Assembly: GCA_029721515.1 (NCBI GenBank)
Contig: CM056562.1
Coordinates: 7,614,767-7,678,766, forward strand
DNA length: 64,000 bases
From: Synanceia verrucosa
Taxonomy: Eukaryota; Chordata; Actinopteri; Perciformes; Synanceiidae
Reading direction: 5' to 3'
Below the pieces are notes generated by a model. The model had not been told where the DNA came from. It saw only the letters and a list, made by a program, of their open reading frames with translations, and searched no databases. This document shows, in pieces, positions 43,101 to 53,630 of the stretch; within the stretch, counting starts at the first letter, position 1, and every line of letters begins with the position of its first letter. A program made the position numbers and the translations under genes.

Positions 43101-44408
43101 TCAAGTCCACAACAATCATCCCAGTACCCAAGAAAAGTACGGTGAGCTGCCTGAATGACTACCGTCCAGTTGCACTTACACCCATAATTACTAAATGCTT
43201 TGAGAGATTAGTTCTCTCACACATTAAAGCTGCCATTCCTACTGTTTTTGATCAGCATCAGTTTGCATATCAATAATTTTGACTTGATATGGTCAACCAC
43301 CAGTCACCGGTTAACATCCCTGGTAATAAGCCCTTTCTGACCCACATCTATTGTCTTGATAGTAAATAATAATGCAGATGTAATGTCCTGTTGACAGTTC
43401 CATGTATCATGCATTATATGGCTTTGAAAAGTCAGTAATATGTCAACATTTCTCACACTGATGTGAATTGGCATTCAGTTTACTGATTCACTTGTGATGT
43501 TTTCTCTGTAATTGCGACATGACATAGGATAACGTGGAAAAGCATGCACCAACCACAGGAGAGTGACAGTACATCAGCACATACGTAGCAACAGCAGTCA
43601 CTGTGTCCTTAGCAACACTTAGCAGGATATGTAACCTGATATTTATGCAAACTCCATCAGTCATTTACTGCAGGATTTGTTGTAAGGTCTTCAGTATTTA
43701 TCCATCTACTACTATGCACTTCTGTACACAGAAAAATTAAGCAATAGTGGTCACTTATTAATATTTTCCAGTGTGGCCTGCACAGCCATTTGCCAGCATA
43801 TTTTTGAATGAAAACATTGCATAATTGCAGTCTGAAACTACAACAAAAACAGTCTTTATTTTATTTGGTCCCCTGCTCATGTACAGCAAAAGTGAGTCAG
43901 ACCAAAATGTTTCCACACTTACATGGGAATCCGTTCCAAGGACCTCCTTCTCGTCGGGCACCTTCCTGGGTGTGTATTCCAGTTTGGAGCTGATAACCTT
44001 CACCAGCTGATTCATGTCCATTAAATTCTTTTCAGAGGAGACTTCAGCGGCTGCTGTTGTGCTGCTGGGCAGGATGGCTGCAGGACTGGGCTCAGAGGGC
44101 CGGTCAGTGATCAAAAGCCCCTTCATGTCCCACATCAGGACGTAGGAAGCCATAATGAGGAATGTCAGTATTAAACCAATCAGGAAGCCGAACACTTTGC
44201 CTTTTGGCAAGATCCATGGGTTTTTTGGAGGAGCTCGCTTGATGTCTCTGTTTCCAGTCTTGTTTGTATCCCTAAAGTCAAACAATGTCCTGATGAACCT
44301 TTTCCCACATTTCTCAGCCACGGTCAAATTGTGAAGATCGCAGGTATAGAGGTCGCAGGTGTGGTCTGTTTGGGTGTGGCTCCCATGTCTGCAGTCTGAT
44401 GGTGACAT
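37120..44408 (-). CDS. chst15-like: carbohydrate sulfotransferase 15-like, copy C (7 exons, 538 aa)
   Basis: Predicted exons are 43923..44408, 42132..42468, 41827..41967, 41392..41548, 41158..41314, 37409..37556 and 37120..37310. Every exon except the first has the same length as in copy B. The total is 1617 bp, or 538 codons plus TGA. Features match copy B: membrane anchor at about 70-92, PAPS loop GQPKCGTT at about 239-246, KEPHWWTRRRF, and RDPVER followed by LYSDYLYF. Like CHST15 it should be a Golgi GalNAc-4-sulfate 6-O-sulfotransferase. The start used by copy B reads GTG here. The frame is open upstream to an ATG at 44408, adding 29 residues with several Cys and His. A plausible splice acceptor (CTGTTATAG) lies immediately before it. 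Exon 3 has diverged at its start (FFRFKEGLQ against YTLFTDGLQ). Intron 5 holds the gypsy fossil. The copy is more distant from A and B than those are from each other. Confidence 0.9.
37557..37922. other. intron 5 of copy C, no feature seen
   Basis: AT-rich unique-looking DNA between exon 6 of copy C and the gypsy 5' LTR remnant. The short open frames here have no recognised content. Confidence 0.6.
38064..39212 (-). mobile_element. PIF/Harbinger element, deleted, inside gypsy
   Basis: 20-bp termini at 38064..38083 and 39193..39212 are inverted repeats with one mismatch (CCAGGGGCCTCATGTATCAA against CCAGGAGCCTCATGTATCAA). Inside, on the minus strand near 38790..38654, is a HARBI1-like nuclease fragment with IAGFPDVIRAIDCIHVAIKAP, which includes the first catalytic Asp. 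The rest of the transposase is missing. Repeated CGCACAGCT-type units occur at about 38967..39000. Confidence 0.75.
39213..40589 (+). pseudogene. gypsy pol remnant (RT/RNase H, then integrase end with chromodomain-like tail)
   Basis: Before the solo LTR, the codons read AESVSF, and immediately after it the same frame carries on through LGFLIAPR. The RT thumb follows (RFVDLFRQFIQKFSAVAVPLH, about 39885..39950), then RNase H start-like residues (FVVEVDASSKES, about 40072). A jump of over a kilobase of normal pol then leads to the integrase C-terminus (PFPIAKVATPMAVWLYLP, HVRKMKLVCDSP, about 40280..40390). A chromodomain-like end follows (VKKLLAVWSRG, about 40460..40495). Frames change repeatedly and stops are present. 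Confidence 0.75.
39320..39782 (+). repeat. solo LTR, 463 bp, 5-bp target duplication
   Basis: Begins TGTTACGTAGAG and ends GGGACGTAACA. It is flanked on both sides by CTGGG (39315..39319 and 39783..39787). Inside are a TATA box (CCCTATATAAAAGTCC, about 39412..39427) and a polyadenylation signal (AATAAA, about 39684). The interrupted gypsy codons read continuously when it is skipped. This shows insertion and later LTR-LTR recombination. Confidence 0.92.
40590..41095 (+). repeat. gypsy 3' LTR
   Basis: Starts TGTCATGTTCCCGCAGCG directly after the pol remnant. It holds CTTCCTCCTGTTTAAATAGTCCC (TATA-like) and a T-rich tail. It resembles the LTRs at 7436 and 22487 in layout. The right end is approximate. 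Confidence 0.6.
42651..43275 (+). pseudogene. non-LTR retrotransposon RT fragment (jockey/Rex-like)
   Basis: Lies in intron 1 of copy C. The frame starts in the linker before RT (EYREAQQRLRRGIREARCRY, about 42708), shifts, and continues with RT fingers (KKAAGPDGVSRCILKACANQL at about 42975). It then reaches LNDYRPVALTPIITKCFERL (about 43150) and ends at HQFAYQ, before the catalytic palm. It is thus 5' and 3' truncated, with an in-frame stop after about 42843. It is a different family from the LINE at 10005..12925. Confidence 0.85.
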
Positions 44409-45056
44409 ACTATAACAGGAGCAGGCTTATGTAGAAAGAGGAGAAATTACATATTACCTATTAGTTTTTAATCTGTGGACATCAGCTGTGTTTTCATCAA
44501 AAGCGCCTTCCTATGAAGCATTTCATCTCCCTTGATTCCAAGAAAGGGTGTATGACTATTTTTAATCTTGGGGTATTTTAGGGAGCCGTACTCCAGTCTG
44601 AGGCATCAGCATGTTACTTTAAACCTCCCCTAAATGGCGTGACTCACCTGTAAAAACATTTGAGGTTGGCTGCAGAGAGTGTGTGGTCTGTTGCATGGAG
44701 CTCCCTCTCTTTATGGTGTGAGCTATATAGCACATGAAAAGACAGGTTCCACCAAGATATTCAAGGTCATAATAATAGTCACTCTGTAATTCAAATCTAA
44801 GAACACAACATCAATCTTTGTAAGCTAAAATGCAGCTAGGAGCTTTATTTTTAACCTGGTTATATTGTTTGCAAGATGAAGGTTTTTCTTAATAGAAAAA
44901 AACTTATTATTTTAGTATTGATGCAGGTGGAAATGTAGTGTGACAAGTGGAAGAATTGTGTTCTCTTTTTCTGCCAAATGAATAATAAGAGAGTATAATA
45001 CCCCTACCCCTAACCCCGGTGATAGTTAATTCCAGACATCCAAGTCTAAAATGTTT
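44409..45056. other. upstream region of copy C
   Basis: No coding signal. Immediately upstream of the predicted start on the minus strand is a pyrimidine-rich tract ending in TATAG, a plausible acceptor, so the true transcript may begin in an exon further to the right. Unit B lacks about 65 bp of this segment. Confidence 0.4.
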
Positions 45057-46169
45057 TTAAAGGTCACCTATTATGCAAAATTCACTTTATAAAGGTAGTA
45101 TAACAGTAGTATGTGTCCACATAGCCTGTGAATGAGGCCCCAGGAGTGAAAAAAGTCTGTCACCTCCTTCCCCTGCTTGCTCCTCTTCTTTACCAATGTG
45201 TGCTGAAATGGGCGAGCTGAACATCTCTCAATTGTTGACGTCAACAATTGTTTTGCCCCTCCCTCCAGTAGAGGACACTGCCTTTGAGCTGCCCCCGGGT
45301 ATGATCCCTCCTCTAAAGTTACCGGCCACCATTGTTTCTCCTCGCCAACTTTCGCAAACAAACCTGAGAAGGATAGCAGCAAAGCATGGCAGCTGCTCTG
45401 TGTGTTGGCTGCTTCAACGAGTACAGGAGGCTATTTTTACTGTTTTTACCCTGTTGCGTTAGCACTGCAGCTACCAGAGGTCCGCAGATCGGTAACCAGA
45501 GCTGCAGTGCCAACCAAGCTTTGAGCTAACTGGAGCTGCGGACCTCCGGTTAGCACCGCAGCAATAGCTGCAGCTCCAGACCTCCATTAGCTGCAGTGCT
45601 AACACTACAGGGACATGTATACAGGCTATCAGGCTCCATGCTTCAACTTCAGCTTTGTAGCCAAGCCTATTGTGTATGGGCCCATGTTTACAAAGAAGTC
45701 CTCCGTGAAACGATAGGTGCACACATGCAAAACTTTGGGAAGTTCTGGTGGTCCTTGAGTAATTAATATCAGAAGACACTCAACATAAGCTCTGTGAGCA
45801 CAAGGCTAATTTGAAGGTAATGTTATACGCTTAATTGTAATTTGGGTGACTCTGACTACTGCTAATGGTACTATCCGTGCACTGCAGAGAGACTTTAGCC
45901 TATTAGCCGCTGCCAGTACGCATCTAGAAGTAAACAGAGAGCCACTTCCTGTCTCCAGAGAGGGGTCGTGGTCAGACACAGCTCAGGAACATTTAAAGGT
46001 ACAGACACAGAAACAGCCTGTTCTCAGCAGAGCTCAATACAGTGATTTTTAACTGGCTGGAATTCAGGACCAGGGCTGAGTTTGGGGTAATGCACTTTGA
46101 ATACAATATTGGTGGACGTCTGAGACCTATATAAAAATGCAGAGAAAGTGTATAATAGGAGACCTTTAA
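45057..46169. mobile_element. non-autonomous DNA transposon with TTAA-adjacent TIRs
   Basis: The left end TTAAAGGTCACCTATTAT (45057) matches the complement of the right end ATAATAGGAGACCTTTAA (46152..46169) with one or two differences. The interior has no transposase but contains a perfect 22-bp palindrome at 45229..45250 (CAATTGTTGAC and its complement). It also has several CTGCAG/AGCTGCGGACCTCC-type partial repeats around 45470..45610. Confidence 0.6.
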
Positions 46170-47660
46170 AACACTTCTCTGACACTCTGACAGCCAGTAA
46201 CATGTTTCTTTTCCCTTTGTTGCTGAATTTGTGTGATTTCACTGTCACCATATGGACTGAAATTCTGCATCTGTACTGGTGAAGTACATGGAGAATTTTT
46301 TAATGTTACAGTATTATTTTTTATACTGGACAACAGAGGACTGTTGAAGTGCTCTGACTCTGATGTTCACACATCATTAAGGGTGCAAATTCACACACTA
46401 AGGATTTGAGCCCACTGCTTCCATTGGGACCACTGTTTTTTTCTGCCATCTCTTGTGAGTAACCCAACTTAATTTTAGTGCATATTTTAGTGAAATATAT
46501 ATTTCTGGGGTACTCACCGGGAATGTATGGCAATATCTGCAAGCCAGCTGTTGACAGAAGTGGTGTTTGTCTGCCGTAAGGCGTCTAGAGAGCAACTTTA
46601 AGCGTTTCTCGCTCAAAGACACAACAACTTATAGTCGGTAGGCTCAAAACCTAAACCCTGGGGTTGAAAGGTGACCAGTACCACTCTACCCATTAAGCTA
46701 CAGCTGCCCCCATAGTTTAATAATTTAAGTTGTTAGTGCCTTACCCTTTATGCATCTTATATTTCCCACATTTTATGGTGAGTTAATTGTGTGTAAAAAT
46801 CCCAGTACATCAACAGTTTCTGAAACAACACCAAAAAATGCCACGGTCAAAATCACTTTAATTAGCTTTTTTTCCCATTCTGATGCTCGGTTTGAACTTC
46901 AGAAGGTTGTCTTGACCATGTTATGCCTAAATGCACTGAGTTGCTGCCATGTAAATGCCTGAATAGATATTTGCATTAATAAGCAATTGAACAGATGCAT
47001 CTAATGAAGTGGCTGGTGAGTATATCCATCCATCCATTATCTACCGCTTATCCTCATAGGGTCGCGGGGGGGCTGCAGCCTATTCCAGCTGTCTTAGGGC
47101 AGAAGGCAGGGTACACCCTGGACAAGTCGAGTATATACATAACACACAAAAGTAAAAAGGCACAAATGCATAACAATGGTTTTCCAAAACCTGTCAATTT
47201 TTGCTGCTAAATGCTAAGTTGGTGGTTTAATTGTCCCCTGGTGGAATTGCACCTTCATTTCATTCCATTTCATGATAATGCGTGCGGCAGCTTTTACTTT
47301 GTAATTGTGGTCAGGGGATACCCAAAGTTTCAATGATTTATCTTCTATACATATTAAAGAAAAGCCATGGCAATCCATCACGTAGTTGTTGAGATATTTC
47401 AGTCTGGACCAGGGTAATGAACCATGGGGATTTAATGGTGGTTTGTGAGAAAGTTGGTCCATCCATCAATTGACAACATATCACAACAGCTGTTAGCTGG
47501 ATTTATTGATTGTTTGGATGTTGATGGGCCCCACACAACTAATTCTAATCTGTTTGGTTAACCCCTGACATCCCCGTCCTAAATGAGCTATTTATTAAAT
47601 GGGCAGATTGCCATTGAATTCAAAATGCACAGCTCTGCTAAACAAGACAAACTTTTGCTA
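46170..47660. other. intergenic DNA with a SINE 3' fragment
   Basis: No gene seen. 47028..47130 on the minus strand is the tail part of the SINE family found at 22903 and 25139 (CATTATCTACCGCTTATCC to CCTGGACAAGTCG), without its tRNA-like head. Confidence 0.6.
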
Positions 47661-48098
47661 TTTTGGACACAGATTATCCCTCTTCTATGCACAAGATATC
47701 CCATGAAATAATGTGCACCTCCAAATCTGAGGCCATGGTCCTCAGTCGGAAAAGGTTGGCATGCTCTCTCCGGGTCGGGAATGAGATCCTGCCCCAAGTG
47801 GAGGAGTTTAAGTATCTCGGGGTCTTGTTCACGAGTGAGGGAAGAATGGAGCGGGAGATCGACAGGCGGATCGGTGCAGCTTCTGCAGTGATGCGGACGC
47901 TGTAATTTACCAGTCGATCTATGTTCCTACCCTCACCTATGGTCACGAACTGTGGGTCACGAACTGGGAATGCCTCCGGATCCCTCCGGAAGAGTTGGAT
48001 GAAGTGGCTGGAGGGAGGGAAGTCTGGGCTTCCCTGCTTAGGCTGCTGCCCCCGTGACCCGACCTAATAAGCGGAAGCGAATGGATAGATGGATGGAT
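47660..48098 (+). pseudogene. RTE/Rex3-like LINE 3' end
   Basis: Reads CTSKSEAMVLSRKRLAC and VEEFKYLGVLFTSEGRMERE, a conserved RT C-terminal region, then a stop where the frame breaks at about 47903. A short later part is near 47990..48060. It ends in GATGGATGGAT-type repeats typical of Rex3-like tails. About half of the usual C-terminal region is deleted. Confidence 0.7.
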
Positions 48099-51000
48099 AA
48101 TGTGCAGACTGCCATGACATTTGTTCAGTCTATTCAGGCTGAGAAGGTGCAACTATTTGATTTTGTTAACCCATAGCTTTTTATTTCTAACACCAAGGAT
48201 GCCATTTCTTACACTACACTTCATTGGGATGAACCCAAGAGTCATTTTCAGATAACTGATAGACTTCCACTCTGTTCACAAATTATAAAGTCATTACTGT
48301 TTCCATCACAAAAAATACTGTAAATTAACCTCAATTAAATATCACACATCAATCAAGACAATCCTTGTGGGGAATGATGGAGTTTACAAAGAGGTCAGTA
48401 TTTTGATACAGTGTCTTTTTTGATATGTACATTGAGTCTTTACAGATTCGCATTTTCAATTTCTGCACACAATTTCAATGACACAGATTGTTTCTAACAA
48501 GAGGACAGAGTCACTGTGATGTCACCAATCTTTGTGGGCTATGGTCTTATAGTCTAGGCCATTTCCATGTTGTCTTTTTATGCAACCAGAAGTGATGCAA
48601 AGGGGGTGGAGATAAGTGCAAACTAACTAGCGACAAAAATGGTTAGAATCAACTTCCACGAATCAAAAAAGGCTTAAGTTTCAAGACAAAAACACAGGCA
48701 AGTCCCAGCCCAGACAACACTGTGGTAGTGACCTGTCCATCACAAGGTATCAGTGCCCTAAAGCATCCCTTGCTTTATGGTCTATTTGACAGTAAATGGG
48801 AGCATACTTTACTACAGGAACATCATGCTGTATTGAATAACACTTGAAACTAGGGATTGAGACTATAACTCATGTTTACAATGTGTATTGACTGGTCATT
48901 CTCGGTCACAATTTTTATAATTGAAGGTCTGTTCAGCCATTGTGTCTTTTAGCACACATGAATGTATTTGTAGAATAGGGCAACGGTTCTGTCTGCCATT
49001 TGTGACAAAATGATGTCTATCAGGCTCAGCTCAGTTTGTGCTGAAAAGATACCAACTGAGCAGCGAATGAATATCAGCATGCCTGCAGAGCTGTTCCATA
49101 GACAAAAGTGCTGAACACATGCAGATGTGTTACTCCAGCATCAACATTATGAAATCTTAGCATGAAAAAGAGCTTGTTCTACTCGAAATGTGACGAACGC
49201 CTTGTTGAGGACCACAAAATGAGCTGAAGAGGTGCTCCAGGAGCCATGCTCAGCCTCTCATGAAACATGATTTAATCATGTCTTCATGTTTATAACTGTG
49301 TAAACACATTCTGACCTTGTACAGTGCACCCTGTGACAGAGACTTGGCTGAATCCCAGCGCTGGGAAATGGGAGGCACAAGAGAAACTAACACCACAAAA
49401 GGAAATAAGACAGCCTCCTTTTTGAAAGCTAGATGGGATACCAAAACTGCAGTACTCTTTCTGTCTGATTGAAAAATATATCAACCATCCAGCAATTCAA
49501 ACAACAAAAATTTACAATTACTCCTCTCCTCTACTCCTTTTCACAATCAGTTTATAGATCAAAATTTTGACATGAAATCTAACAACACCCTAAGAGCACA
49601 AATATCTCAGGAAGTGGGCCTTCATCCATCTGATGACACTGAACAAGTCCTCCCTTTTCTCCTTACATCCCACATCCCCCACAGAAATTCTGGTTGGTTT
49701 GCTATCAGAGAGAATGATGGTTGCCTTGCAAGGAATCTGTGTCCTTAATCTGTTAAATAAGCAGGCTGTTGAAACAAAAGCACAGTCCAAACAAAACAGA
49801 CACAGGCTAAAAAAGGCATTAGAAATATTAAACCTTTGCAGTCCATGCAGACATCTGGAGTGCAGATGTGGCCCTCAAAAGCTAAACTGTGTATTTGTGT
49901 ACACATGTAAGTGTATATATTTGCATGCAGTGACTGGTTGTTTGCATAAACGGTGCTTTAGAGCTGATGTGATGTTAATAACGAGCAGAGAAACGTTCCT
50001 ACTGTTTAACAGGCACAATGTAGACAGAACAGTGCATCTCTGAAGGCAGGAGGTTGATCGGAGGTTTCTAAAAGGGTAATTCCAGGTTTATTACAAGTGA
50101 GTCACCCCCCCCAAAAAAGTAGCAGTATAATAGTATAATAACCAAAATGTCAATATTGTCACTGCATCCATGTTCACACAAACCACAAACTCTTTCTTTT
50201 CCTGTCAAGTCTACCAGGAAGTACATTCTTCCCTGAACTGAAGACACCTTGAAGAAGTTAACAGGTATGGTCTGTGGAAGGGCTTATACTCACAATTAAA
50301 GAAGAGGGATGTGAGAGATAAATATGTTGATTTGAGAAGTGTGTGGTTTGCAAAATAATAGGGATTTACCAGAGACATTACAGAAATATGTTCTTCTGCT
50401 CTCCTGCTGATTCCCCAAACACACGAATCGCATTAATGAAAATAGCAATTTTTTTTTTTTCAAGTAGACATGGAAGTAATTGTGTCATTGCGAAACATTT
50501 GGAATATAGATTACTGAAAGTCTAGCTTGTTTTTTTGTTGATAAAGACAGTCTTTAATGGTAACAAAGCAGCATGTACTTACTCTGTATTGTTGCTAAAA
50601 GATGCAGAGTTTCACAATGGAACCATCCATTAACATCTGAGCAGTGTGACTCCTCTGCCTGATCACTTTATTCCCTTTGATTAACTTGATCACAAAGTGA
50701 CAAATAGTTCAGCCGTGGTTTTGGTGGGTGAATAAAACTGAACGCCCTCACTGAGTGTTGAAAACAGACCTGCTGCCAGTTCCGCTCAACAGGTTCTGAA
50801 TATGGGTGACGATCTACTGTCTGCACACATGTACCGTGTGACATGTAGCAGCTTGATCACACTTGTTTGATTTCTTCATGAACTCAAAATCTGTTCACAC
50901 ACTCCGTACGCATTGCAAGGGGCGAGAGAAGTAAATTCATTTTTTTTATTTAATTAAACCTTTAGAATGACACTTAGTCATGATTTAACATGATGAAATG

Positions 51001-52670
51001 AAACACGTCCATATCCCACTTATGATATTTTTACATTACATTAGCGGAAACATGAAGACTTATTTAGGGCTACATGACACATACATCTAATTAAAGGCTT
51101 TATTTATTACTTTTCCTGTTGAGTTTATCTAGCCTGTGTGAAGTCATATGCTGTTGAGTGTAAATTAACATGTTACTGTATGTAGTGTATGTATGCTCAG
51201 GTATATGAATTTGTGTTTTAAACACAAGTTCTGTTTCTTTGGAGAGGAGGAGAACTCTTTGTAAAAACTTCCGCAAAGATGAACTGTTAAAGAATCCTAA
51301 GCAGTAGAAGATGTATCCATCTGTTGTTATGGTTTTAACAGAGAGACCCCAGGGCAGAAAATGACATGTATGCTGAGTGCGTCAGAACGGATATTCATTT
51401 AACTGAGTTATTTTATCGCAGGGGTTTTTTTTGTGATTCATGCAAATTCTACCTCAAGAAGTGTAGAGAGGCAGAATGTCTTCCATCACAATTGCAGAAA
51501 ATATGTTTAAACAAGACATCATCGACTGGTAAAAGAGGAAAAAAAAGAGCGACCCCAATGAAAAATCATCAGTAAATAAAAAAAAAAATCATCAGTAAAG
51601 GAAGGACAGATGCAGATGAACTATACACTGAACCATTTTCTCAGGGTTTTTGTTGTGACTTTAAGTAAAAAACTATCAGTTCTAGAGACAAAAACTCTGA
51701 ACTGTTGCCAAAACATTTTAGTGTCAAGCAAACCTCCCACATTCCTAATGTACTCTGTAACAGAAACCTTTTTCTTCCATTTGTGGTGGACCCCCGGAGT
51801 CCAGTCTAAACAATCTGATATGGTTCAACTCTCTCGCTGTCCCTTTCCCCTCATACCGTTAGCATTACCTAAGCCTTTCGGGTGACAGCCCTTTGCCAAA
51901 AGAAGCATGGCTTTGACATCTCTGGATGTGTGGGGGGGGCTGCCTGCAGCAGGAGTGAGAAGAGGCTGGCTCGGGCATGTGCAGAGTTACAGAGGGTGGA
52001 GAGGTGCTACAAATATAGATATGTCGTCCTTCTCTCAACCTCAGTAAGCTCCCACTCTTTCTCCCCCTCCAGTTAACATGAAACAACTTTGGTGATTTAA
52101 AAGCTGAACAGAAACTCCACAACAGCAGGCCTACCTGCCCCCAGACTAGAACGGGGAGAAGCATAAGGGGAGGAAAATGAGCTAAAATATCAAACAGAAA
52201 ACCAAATCCACGGCAATGAACTGGGAAACAAACACACTTTGCGACTTGTGTTCTGGGATGCAAAGGCATAACTGCAGAGGTTATCCAGCAGAAAATCAGT
52301 GAAATGTCAAGACACACACAGAGAATGCTGCAGTTTGTTGCATGCATGCAGAAAAAGAATAACAATTACATGACAATGGAGCATGTGCACATGTGCACAG
52401 ATGTTAACAGCAAGGTACTGTTGCCTCATAACACAGGCTGACACTGGTATATTTTGCAGCTGTTCAGTGAGATGGAGAACAAGCTTTATTAAAGTAGGTA
52501 ACATAAGTATTGTTCATTACTAGACACTTATTAAATAATGCAGTGTTTTGATTTTATATGTATTAACGTTATCCTAATGTTTGACTGAAGTCAAAGTGGA
52601 CAAGATTTATGATGAAAAACATCTGATTAGAAAGTGAAGAAAACACTTTGATTAGCATAGTTATAGATAC
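48099..52670. other. upstream flank of copy C, non-coding
   Basis: 48360..48700 and 50390..50950 resemble the upstream flanks of A and B (for example the run TAATGGTAACAAAGCAGCATG). These stretches therefore belonged to the ancestral duplicated unit. 49200..50300 and 51000..52600 look unique. The open frame 51865..52365 on the minus strand has no recognisable domain and is probably chance. Confidence 0.55.
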
Positions 52671-52970
52671 TCACGGTGGAGGTGAGTTTTTAATCCACGC
52701 GCCCCTCGCGCGACCGCCGCTCACGAGCCATGATGACCGCCAGTCAACCACCTGACGGGAGTGCGTGTGAAAAGATGGACGACATGAATGTATCCGTCAG
52801 GATGGACGGCGTTCATGTTGACAAAAAGCCTGATGGGTTCTTTTAACGGAGAAGTGTGAGACTTTTCCATCTGACGGTGAGCGAGCCGAGCCCCGCGCGC
52901 AGCACGGAAAAAGAGGAGGAGAGAGAGAGGAGGCGCGTGTGAGCGGCGCGTGGAGTGCTCTGCTATTACT
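52671..52970 (-). promoter_or_regulatory. CpG-rich patch with possible 5' exon end (candidate promoter)
   Basis: CpG dinucleotides are dense here (GCGCCCCTCGCGCGACCGCC, GAGCCCCGCGCGCAGCACGG) in otherwise AT-rich DNA. On the minus strand a good splice donor (CCACC then GTGAGTATC) lies at its left edge, near 52679. No other exon candidate lies between it and copy C, whose first coding exon has a matching upstream acceptor. It may therefore be the 5' non-coding exon and promoter of copy C or of the whole array. This is inference only. Confidence 0.4.
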
Positions 52971-53072
52971 GTTACTATAACCAGAGAAATGCTCTAACAC
53001 CATTAAAGCTACCCCCGTGTCCACAGGAAGCCCAATCTGTACCATAACATGCACATCTTTTGGTCTATTTTT

Positions 53073-53630
53073 AAAGGGACACTATGTATTTTTTTAAAGT
53101 ATTTTATTACTTCAAATCAACGTCTTCATTCATAAATAGATCCTCATTGGTGTAAAATAACCTATGCCAAAAATCTGACTCATCCTGCTGGGTGAAGAAT
53201 CAGTTATGTGTCTTTACATAGAGCGGGTCGCTCATACGGAGGTTTCCATGTCTTTCCGGTCTATCAAAAACTACGAACTGCAGAGAGGGACATAAAGCAC
53301 TACCTGCTAGCACCCATAGGACAAAATGCATTTCTACGTTTTGCGATTCACTTTTCACAGAGAAGCAAGGTGGAGATGCTGGTTTTACTTACCGGCACTA
53401 AACTAAAACCTGCGCTGCACGTTTGGTCATAATACAAGTCCATACTTATGCCACGCCGAATCCTCGTCCGGGGAAAAATGACCCGAGCTCCGGGCCGGGG
53501 GCTGGGGATCTGCTGTGATTGTGGTCACCCAGGAGTTGACCCATTCCGCTTACCGTAGTTCCAACCATGTTGTAATGTATGCAAAGTCAAATTTAACCAC
53601 TAGATGGGAGAAAAAATTTCATAGTGTCCA
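53073..53630. mobile_element. GGGACAC-ended non-autonomous repeat (copy 2, 558 bp)
   Basis: Left end AAAGGGACACTATGTATT; right end, read in reverse, TGGACACTATGAAATTTTTT. Subterminal blocks (CTTCATTCATAAATAGATCC, ATAGAGCGGGTCGCTCATACGG) match copy 3 at 59601..60295. No protein is encoded. Confidence 0.75.

Noticed and set aside
51865..52365. 166-codon open frame, minus strand
   Set aside because: Cys-rich and hydrophobic by chance, with no domain, splice or conservation support, and it ends in simple sequence.
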